Assembly (NCBI GenBank): GCA_946405045.1
Contig: CAMJFV010000046.1
Coordinates: 1 to 10,804 of the forward strand
Direction of reading: 5' to 3'
DNA length: 10,804 nucleotides
DNA from: an uncultured Bacteroidales bacterium
Lineage (GTDB): Bacteria > Bacteroidota > Bacteroidia > Bacteroidales > Paludibacteraceae
Shown: positions 6,641 through 10,804 of the stretch, one piece after another
Layout: each line of letters begins with the position of its first letter
Position numbering within the stretch: position 1 is the first letter of the stretch
Notes under the pieces: generated by a model
Told to the model about the DNA's origin: nothing
Database searches by the model: none
Seen by the model: only the letters and a program-made list of their open reading frames with translations
Made by a program: the position numbers and the translations under genes

Positions 6641-6796
6641 CTATCGTTTTTCGCTAATTATTTCGTTCCAAGGCGTTGGCCAGGTCTTACAATGATATCG
6701 AATCATTTGCCTGATTCTGCACCAGACTATATCACGGTGCCACAGGTAATTTCTGAATTCAGGAATCAAACCTGTTTTATTTTTCCCACTAATCAT
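6641..6796 (-). CDS. Possible 51-residue ORF inside the candidate RNA
   Basis: The ATG at 6796 opens MISGKNKTGLIPEFRN and the frame ends at TAG 6641-6643. The peptide is rich in Trp and Arg (LWHRDIVWCRIRQMIRYHC, then KTWPTPWNEII). Past the TAG the same frame stays open until TAA at 6497-6499, running through the terminator. Copy A of the direct repeat, read on the same strand, would encode TPWKKIINAK, like TPWNEIISEK here. I recognise no family, and a chance open frame is quite possible. Confidence 0.2.
   Translation of the reverse strand: MISGKNKTGLIPEFRNYLWHRDIVWCRIRQMIRYHCKTWPTPWNEIISEKR
6647..6678 (+). repeat. Diverged direct repeat, copy B
   Basis: 32 bases, TTTTTCGC to CCAAGGCGTTG, in the same orientation as copy A (6037-6070) about 610 bases away. 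Here the CCAAGGCGTTG end leads into a small CCAA/TTGG hairpin rather than a terminator stem. Confidence 0.65.
6668..6784 (+). other. Cluster of short hairpins ending in a plus-strand T-tract
   Basis: Four consecutive stems: CCAA/TTGG (6668-6679), CAGG/CCTG enclosing AATGAT/ATCATT (6681-6713), GCACC/GGTGC (6719-6740), and CAGGT/ACCTG (6743-6774) enclosing a 6-pair stem around GAATTC. TTTTATTTTT follows at 6775-6784, so the last stem looks like a plus-strand terminator. I found no matching plus-strand promoter. The stems can also form in the minus-strand RNA proposed here. Confidence 0.4.
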
Positions 6797-6802
6797 AAAA
6801 CC

Positions 6803-6829
6803 TAGTTGTTGTCTTTGCAACTATTTTTT
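6803..6829 (+). terminator. Weak plus-strand terminator-like hairpin
   Basis: TAGTTG (6803-6808) pairs with CAACTA (6818-6823) across a 9-base loop, followed by TTTTTT at 6824-6829. The stem is short and no gene on the plus strand clearly needs it; it may back up the T-tract hairpin ending at 6784. Confidence 0.3.
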
Positions 6830-6931
6830 AATTTAGCGTTTGTTTTTTCTCATTTGTAAAGTTTAAGAAAACGACACCGTAATAAAAGGGCTAACATGAA
6901 GACTAAACGATGTCGTTTCCTTTTACATCTA

Positions 6932-6963
6932 CAAAAATATTTTGAATGGATGTATTCTACAAA
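6932..6963 (-). promoter_or_regulatory. Consensus minus-strand promoter in the gene-poor region
   Basis: On the minus strand TTTG (6963-6960), a 20-base spacer and TATTTTTG (6939-6932) match the Bacteroidota promoter consensus and spacing. The predicted start is near 6925, directly before a 5' stem. No recognised protein gene follows, hence the candidate RNA entry. Confidence 0.5.
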
Positions 6964-7058
6964 TGGATTTTATAAATCCGTAAAATGGATTTGAATTATC
7001 GTAAAATGATATTGTTAAATGTATCAATTTTACGTATTTTTTACGTATTTGTAAAATG
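6961..7058. repeat. Array of GTAAAATG motifs and short inverted repeats
   Basis: GTAAAATG occurs at 6980-6987, 7001-7008 and 7051-7058, with ATTTTAC inverted at 7027-7033. GGATTT (6965), AAATCC (6974) and GGATTT (6987) form alternating inverted copies. TTTTACGTAT is repeated at 7028-7037 and 7039-7048 with an 11-base period. The array abuts the -33 box of the minus-strand promoter, so it may be a regulator-binding or DNA-bending region. Confidence 0.45.
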
Positions 7059-7306
7059 TTAAGTGGATATAAAATCAACGTATTTGGTTGATTATTAATT
7101 TATTGTGTGTTGAAAATTATAAGTTGTCATAGTATTTCTGTTTTTAGGTTATATTTTAGTATAGACTTATATTTTTGGCTTTTTCCTTATATAGATTTTG
7201 GTTTTTCTGGCTTGTAAAAAGGTTTGTATTATGGAGTAAACAATATAAGGTTAGGTGGTAATAAATTTTGTTTCGAAATAGGATCTCCTCTTATCTGATG
7301 TTAAAG
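7059..7306. other. AT-rich stretch without recognised genes
   Basis: About 250 AT-rich bases between the GTAAAATG array and the lipoprotein terminator. I see no open frame of note, tRNA, consensus promoter or terminator. Confidence 0.55.
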
Positions 7307-7332
7307 ATGGCGTACCAATTTTGATACACCAT
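7307..7332 (-). terminator. Probable terminator of the FISUMP lipoprotein gene
   Basis: 7307-7317 and 7322-7332 form an 11-pair stem with a 4-base loop. The two imperfect pairs are G-U on the minus strand but C-A on the plus strand, which fits minus-strand RNA. The following minus-strand T-run is short (CTTT). It lies 20 bases after the lipoprotein stop codon. Confidence 0.5.
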
Positions 7333-7352
7333 TTTATTTATTGTTGGCAGAT

Positions 7353-7997
7353 TTATTTTGTTGTGACAGCACGTATGCACCTGCCTCCATCACGATAATA
7401 TGATTTTGTATTATACTCATTTGATGAAAAGCCCAGCCCAATTGCATTTTGGTATGAGTCTGATTCTACTTCTGATGTCCAATAGAATCCTTGGTTAGCG
7501 TAGTTTAGGCTTCTGCCTTCAGACATATATCCTGTAGTTGGCAGGAATATGGAATTTCCATTTTTTGCGACAATCTTGTATCCAGACGGTTTGTCTTGCC
7601 ATATCCATGTGCAATTGGTCATCAACTCTTCATATTGACGTTTTGTTGGAGTCTGCCAACCGATACCCAAATTGTATGTGGCGGCATCATAGTCTGCAGT
7701 TAATTTGAAGTTTTTGATGATTTCATGTTTGGTTAAATCAGAAACAGATAGATTGGAAGTCTCACATTCAGCTTCTGTATAATTGCTTTCAGAGACCTCT
7801 CCCCATGCAAAATATGAGCCTGAAGACTCAGCTGCTTTAGCTCCGATATTACGAGTCGCCCATTTAGTTCCGCTTGGCAATCCTAAATCCACGTATTCGA
7901 AGCCGTTAACGGTATTGTCTTCGTCAACTCCACTACATGAAATGAAAGCGAATATTGCGAGCATTAAGGCCGTTAATGTGAATATTATTTTTTTCAT
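7353..7997 (-). CDS. FISUMP-domain lipoprotein
   Basis: 214 residues. A signal peptide (MKKIIFTLTALMLAIFAFIS) ends at Cys21, the likely lipidated residue; FISC is a loose lipobox of the kind Bacteroidota tolerate. The following SGVDEDN has acidic residues just after the Cys, similar to the Bacteroidota lipoprotein export signal for surface display. The rest is one FISUMP-type domain (the 'Fibrobacter succinogenes major paralogous' family): the opening FEYVDLGLPSGTKWATRNIGA and YFAWGE (33-66), GWQTPTKRQYEEL (113-125), FLPTTGY (151-157), FYWTSE (171-176), and the closing GGRCIRAV (204-211). Its molecular function is not established; such proteins occur widely as surface lipoproteins in this phylum. 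It is a single gene, transcribed divergently from ndpA. Confidence 0.88.
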   Translation of the reverse strand: MKKIIFTLTALMLAIFAFISCSGVDEDNTVNGFEYVDLGLPSGTKWATRNIGAKAAESSGSYFAWGEVSESNYTEAECETSNLSVSDLTKHEIIKNFKLTADYDAATYNLGIGWQTPTKRQYEELMTNCTWIWQDKPSGYKIVAKNGNSIFLPTTGYMSEGRSLNYANQGFYWTSEVESDSYQNAIGLGFSSNEYNTKSYYRDGGRCIRAVTTK

Positions 7998-8060
7998 TTT
8001 GGTTGTTTGGTACTTAAGTTATACTAAGAAACTCAATTTTTCTTTTGAGAACCTCATTTA

Positions 8061-8068
8061 CAAAAGTA
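8061..8068 (-). promoter_or_regulatory. Candidate -7 box for the FISUMP lipoprotein gene
   Basis: On the minus strand this reads TACTTTTG, an exact TAnnTTTG match, predicting a leader of about 55 bases. The only nearby TTTG (8084-8081) is too close (12 bases) to serve as the -33 box. Confidence 0.4.
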
Positions 8069-8173
8069 TTTTTTTTATGCCAAACTAGTATATAAGTTTT
8101 TGTTAAAAAGTATTAAAACTTCTTTTTGTAGGTAGAAAGTGTCTAAAAAGTCAGTTATGACATGTTTTTTTGC

Positions 8174-8181
8174 TAAATTTG
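8174..8181 (+). promoter_or_regulatory. Candidate -7 box for the ndpA operon
   Basis: TAAATTTG is an exact TAnnTTTG match. The -33 region holds only a weak TTATG (8155-8159). The predicted start near 8188 leaves a leader of about 64 bases to the ATG at 8252 and makes the earlier TTG start at 8207 possible but not needed. Confidence 0.45.
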
Positions 8182-8251
8182 CAATAAATGTGCTGTTATT
8201 TGCCCTTTGATTGGCTATTGTGGTGCATTGACTTGTTTAATAATAATTGGT

Positions 8252-9316
8252 ATGCTTTTTGACGTTATCAACTCAAGTATTTCAGACATGGTGATTCACC
8301 ACATTGGATCACACTCTGATAATTCTGAAAATGTTTATTCGCAGCGTCCGATGTCGTTTTCTGAGGACGACAGTGAATTGCCGCATCTGTTGAAGCAATT
8401 TTTTTTCGACTCATTCAGAGAGCCGAGCCTTTATAATTTTGAGGACATGGACGACAGTGTCGCCAAAATGGTTGCGTCTGTGTTCGATAATCCATCTTCA
8501 TTTTATGAAAACTCGCGTCTGTTTGCAGCGTCGTTATATGAGAATAGCAACCATCCTAATATCAAGAGTGGAGAGTTGTATGTTGCATTGTTTCGTGATG
8601 TACGAATTTTTGACCAGGAGGTAAGATGTCTTGGCTTGTTCAAGAGTGAGCATAAGGATACCTTCTTGAAGGTTTATAATCAAGAAGATGGACTAGCTCT
8701 TGGATATGATGAAGGTTTGGATTTGAAGAAGTTGGATAAGGGTTGTCTGATTTTTGATATTGAAAGAGATAAAGGTTTTGTAGTGGCGTTGCTCGACAAG
8801 GCTGCGGGAAAGAGTGAAGCGACATTCTGGAAAAATGATTTTCTTGGGTTGGTGACTCGTATTGACAACAATTTCCAGACAAAGGAGTATATGGATTTGT
8901 GCAAGTCGTTCGTGACAGATATTTTCCGTCCATCACGAGAGGAAGAGCCTGAGAATGGAATTGAGCGTGCAGATCAGATTGATATGCTCAACCGTCAGGT
9001 GGATTTCTTTAAGGGTACAGATATATTTGATATTGATAGATTTAAGGAGCAGGTGCTTGGGAACAATGAGTCCATCTGCGACGTGTTTGATGAGCATATA
9101 GCTCACTTTGAGGAGGCTAACGATGTCGAGCTTCCAAAGACATTTGCCATCAGCAAAGAGGTGGTGAAGAAGGGTGCTCCTAAGTTTAAGAGTGTGCTTA
9201 AACTAGATAAGAATTTCCACGTCTACATACATGGAAACCGCGATCTGATAGAGCGTTCTTTTGACAAAGAAAAACGAATGCATTATTACAAGATTTATTT
9301 TGAAAACGAGGAGTAA
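8252..9316 (+). CDS. Nucleoid-associated protein, NdpA family
   Basis: 354 residues, the normal length for the Bacteroidota form of the 37-kDa nucleoid-associated protein family (NdpA/YejK). Members bind the nucleoid; the exact role is not well defined. Family landmarks: an N-terminal MVIHHIGSHSDNSENVYS block, KSGELYVALFRD followed by LGLFKSEHKDTFLKVY, LDKGCLIFDIERDKGFVVALLD, the ADQIDMLNRQVDFFKG segment, and the conserved end FKSVLKLDKNFHVYIHG with RDLIERSFDKEKRMHYYKIYF. I chose the ATG at 8252; the frame also opens at a TTG at 8207, adding 15 hydrophobic residues (IGYCGALTCLIIIG) that do not fit a cytosolic DNA-associated protein. The DUF4199 gene follows after 30 bases, so the two are probably co-transcribed. 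Confidence 0.88.
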   Translation: MLFDVINSSISDMVIHHIGSHSDNSENVYSQRPMSFSEDDSELPHLLKQFFFDSFREPSLYNFEDMDDSVAKMVASVFDNPSSFYENSRLFAASLYENSNHPNIKSGELYVALFRDVRIFDQEVRCLGLFKSEHKDTFLKVYNQEDGLALGYDEGLDLKKLDKGCLIFDIERDKGFVVALLDKAAGKSEATFWKNDFLGLVTRIDNNFQTKEYMDLCKSFVTDIFRPSREEEPENGIERADQIDMLNRQVDFFKGTDIFDIDRFKEQVLGNNESICDVFDEHIAHFEEANDVELPKTFAISKEVVKKGAPKFKSVLKLDKNFHVYIHGNRDLIERSFDKEKRMHYYKIYFENEE

Positions 9317-9346
9317 TTGAAATTTAAAATGTAATTTTGCGATATT

Positions 9347-9952
9347 ATGCAGGAAATGAAGATAAATAAGACGGTGCTTGCTATGCGTTTGGGATTGATT
9401 TTAGCATTCTCTTACGTAATGCGAGATTTGTTGTCTTTTAATGCTGGCGACGGGATTCTTTCCATCGTCAGTGTTTTTGTGTCCATCTTTTTCATGGTAT
9501 TCCCGTTTGTCTTCTTGTTCCGTATGACTGTCAACTATTGCAGCCGATATAACGACTGCAAATACCAGTTTTCAACTCCGTTCTCGATTGCGATAAAAGG
9601 ATTTGCTTTTGCTGGCATTATCTATTCATTGTTTTTCTATCTGTATATGAAGAATTTTGCACCCAATCTTATGGGTGATATGGTGAATTCTTACGAAAAG
9701 ATTTTGGAAGGGCGTGGATATGATGATATGATTGCACAGTGTAAGGAGATGGCTGGTGTCGCAACTCCCAAATCATTGATCCCGTCTACATATATGGGAT
9801 TCTTGTTGATGGGGCTTGTAGTGAGCCTTATTTCTGTAGGCGCGGCGAGATTTGCGAATTTGGAAAAGCCAGTGGATGACGCATCTTCTTTTGGTGGAGA
9901 TGAAGATTCGCAGTATGACAAAAATGAATCTAAGGATAATAAAGATAATTAA
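9347..9952 (+). CDS. DUF4199 family inner-membrane protein
   Basis: 201 residues with four predicted transmembrane helices (approx. 9-29, 37-59, 80-101, 147-168). A loop of about 45 residues between TM3 and TM4 contains the YEKILEGRGYDDMIAQCKEM helix, and the C-terminal tail (about 175-201) is highly acidic and polar (GGDEDSQYDKNESKDNKDN) and likely cytosolic. This arrangement and its place directly before a DPM1-like glycosyltransferase are typical of DUF4199 proteins in Bacteroidota. No biochemical function is established; a role with the neighbouring transferase in lipid-linked sugar or envelope glycan synthesis is inference. A TAnnTTTG match (TAATTTTG, 9332-9339) sits just upstream without a -33 box. 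The next gene starts 14 bases after the stop. Confidence 0.82.
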   Translation: MQEMKINKTVLAMRLGLILAFSYVMRDLLSFNAGDGILSIVSVFVSIFFMVFPFVFLFRMTVNYCSRYNDCKYQFSTPFSIAIKGFAFAGIIYSLFFYLYMKNFAPNLMGDMVNSYEKILEGRGYDDMIAQCKEMAGVATPKSLIPSTYMGFLLMGLVVSLISVGAARFANLEKPVDDASSFGGDEDSQYDKNESKDNKDN

Positions 9953-9966
9953 TAAACAATAAGATA

Positions 9967-10804
9967 ATGGATATTTCTGTAGTCGTACCATTGTACAATG
10001 AAGAGGAGTCGCTTGGCGAATTGTACGCATGGATTAAGCGCGTAATGACAGAGCATAATTATAGTTATGAGGTGATCTTCTGCAACGACGGAAGTACAGA
10101 CAAATCTTGGCAGATCATTGAGGATTTGGCTGCGTCCGACAGCAATGTGCATGGGATAAAATTCCGTCGCAACCATGGCAAGAGCGCCGCTTTGTATTGC
10201 GGATTTGAGAAGGCCCAGGGCGACGTGGTGATTACGATGGATGCTGATTTGCAGGATTCTCCTGATGAGATCCCTGAGTTATACAAGATGATAAAGGAAG
10301 ACGGTTATGATCTTGTCTCTGGTTGGAAGAAGAAACGTTATGATTCAAAATTGGCGAAGAACATTCCGTCGAAGCTTTTTAATGCTACCACACGAATGAT
10401 CTCAGGAATCAAACTTCATGATTTCAATTGTGGATTGAAGGCTTACAACTGTCATGTAATCAAGAGTATAGAGGTATACGGAGAGATGCACCGCTACATT
10501 CCATATTTGGCAAAAAACGCAGGATTCAAGAAGATAGGCGAGAAGGTTGTTCAGCATCAGGCAAGAAAGTATGGTGAGACAAAATTCGGATTGAACCGTT
10601 TCTTCAACGGATATCTTGATTTGCTTTCGTTGTGGTTTATCTCTACTTTCGGTGGTAAGCCGATGCATTTCTTTGGATTTGTAGGAAGCATCCTGTTTTT
10701 GCTCGGATTTGTTTCCGCTGCCTATGTTGGAATCTCAAAACTTATCCATATGGCTAACGGACAGTTGGATCCGCTTGTGACCAGCAGCCCATATTTCTAC
10801 ATCG
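9967..10804 (+). CDS. Family 2 glycosyltransferase, DPM1-like (partial, C-terminus outside window)
   Basis: 279 residues are present before the window ends. The GT2 (GT-A fold) catalytic domain starts at once: VVPLYNEEESL (6-16), the nucleotide-binding FCNDGSTD (38-45), and the metal-binding DxD in MDADLQD (D92, D94). The acceptor-side block HDFNCGLKAYN (151-161) and GEMHRYIP (172-179) mark the dolichol/polyprenyl-phosphate sugar synthase-like subgroup (DPM1-like, related to GtrB/ArnC). After about residue 230 a hydrophobic segment begins (FFGFVGSILFLLGFVSAAYVGI, about 235-256), the first of the C-terminal membrane helices usual in this group. The likely reaction is transfer of a sugar from a nucleotide sugar to polyprenyl phosphate at the inner membrane; the sugar cannot be read from sequence. 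It is probably in an operon with the DUF4199 gene. Confidence 0.92.
   Translation, partial: MDISVVVPLYNEEESLGELYAWIKRVMTEHNYSYEVIFCNDGSTDKSWQIIEDLAASDSNVHGIKFRRNHGKSAALYCGFEKAQGDVVITMDADLQDSPDEIPELYKMIKEDGYDLVSGWKKKRYDSKLAKNIPSKLFNATTRMISGIKLHDFNCGLKAYNCHVIKSIEVYGEMHRYIPYLAKNAGFKKIGEKVVQHQARKYGETKFGLNRFFNGYLDLLSLWFISTFGGKPMHFFGFVGSILFLLGFVSAAYVGISKLIHMANGQLDPLVTSSPYFYI

Larger units (their letters stand above)
6503..6925 (-). ncRNA. Candidate minus-strand RNA of about 420 bases
   Basis: The unit is defined by a consensus promoter (6932-6963) and a hairpin/U-tract terminator (6503-6544), both on the minus strand, with no recognised protein gene between. The predicted 5' end is a stem: 6908-6921 pairs with 6866-6879 (28-base loop). 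Its two imperfect pairs are G-U on the minus strand but A-C on the plus strand, which fits a minus-strand RNA. Further short hairpins lie at 6668-6774. It could instead be the mRNA of a small protein: an ATG-started frame of 51 codons (6641-6796) is inside it. I do not recognise it as tmRNA, RNase P RNA, SRP RNA or 6S RNA. Boundaries are inferred. Confidence 0.4.

Noticed and set aside
6757..6775. tRNA T-arm-like sequence on the minus strand (AGGTTTGATTCCT)
   Set aside because: It lacks the invariant C56 equivalent and has no acceptor stem, D-arm or anticodon arm in register; it is neither a tRNA nor a tmRNA end.
6590..6805. 71-codon plus-strand open frame
   Set aside because: It runs through several inverted repeats and a T-tract terminator-like hairpin, has no promoter and no recognisable domain; probably chance.
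8207..8251. TTG start for the ndpA gene
   Set aside because: It adds a hydrophobic stretch not expected in this cytosolic family, while the ATG at 8252 gives a normal length and N-terminus.
9332..9339. TAATTTTG as an internal promoter for the DUF4199 gene
   Set aside because: It matches the -7 consensus but has no -33 box at the right distance and would give a nearly leaderless message; AT-rich gaps produce such matches by chance.
10259..10266. CTGATGAG resembling a hammerhead ribozyme core
   Set aside because: It sits within the glycosyltransferase coding frame and no matching GAAA core or stems are nearby.

Overview
The window looks like chromosomal DNA from a Bacteroidota (Bacteroidales-type) bacterium. 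It is AT-rich. Upstream regions carry the Bacteroidota promoter signature (TTTG, about 19-20 bases, then TAnnTTTG), and there are no Shine-Dalgarno-like sites. Several genes are families typical of this phylum: a FISUMP-type lipoprotein, a DUF4199 protein next to a DPM1-like glycosyltransferase, and the NdpA-type nucleoid-associated protein. I cannot name a genus from sequence alone.

Layout, left to right. Positions 1-2201 (minus) hold most of pheT, cut by the window edge at the start of its last domain. A divergent promoter region separates it from a plus-strand group. This group starts with a YfgM-like single-pass TPR protein (2383-3126), followed by an intrinsic terminator placed almost against the start of ribH (lumazine synthase, 3194-3700). 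Next is a tightly packed set: a short CDF-fold membrane protein whose metal ligands appear lost (3734-4327), a Fur-superfamily regulator with Zur-like features overlapping it by 25 bases (4303-4731), and a TRIC/UPF0126 channel protein starting one base after the regulator's stop (4733-5341). This set reads as an ion or metal homeostasis unit co-transcribed with ribH.

At 5597-6007 is a single-gene unit with its own consensus promoter and strong terminator, encoding a small secreted protein I do not recognise. The next 1.35 kb (6008-7352) has no recognised protein gene but is not empty. It holds a diverged direct repeat, several inverted repeats, a run of short hairpins, an array of GTAAAATG motifs, and a candidate minus-strand transcription unit of about 420 bases (promoter at 6932-6963, hairpin plus U-tract at 6503-6544). 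That unit could be a non-coding RNA or a small-protein mRNA.

At 7353-7997 (minus) lies a surface-type lipoprotein with a FISUMP domain. Divergently from it run ndpA (8252-9316), a DUF4199 membrane protein (9347-9952) and a DPM1-like family 2 glycosyltransferase (9967 to the window end). These three are closely spaced and probably form one operon; the DUF4199/GT2 pair probably works together at the inner membrane.
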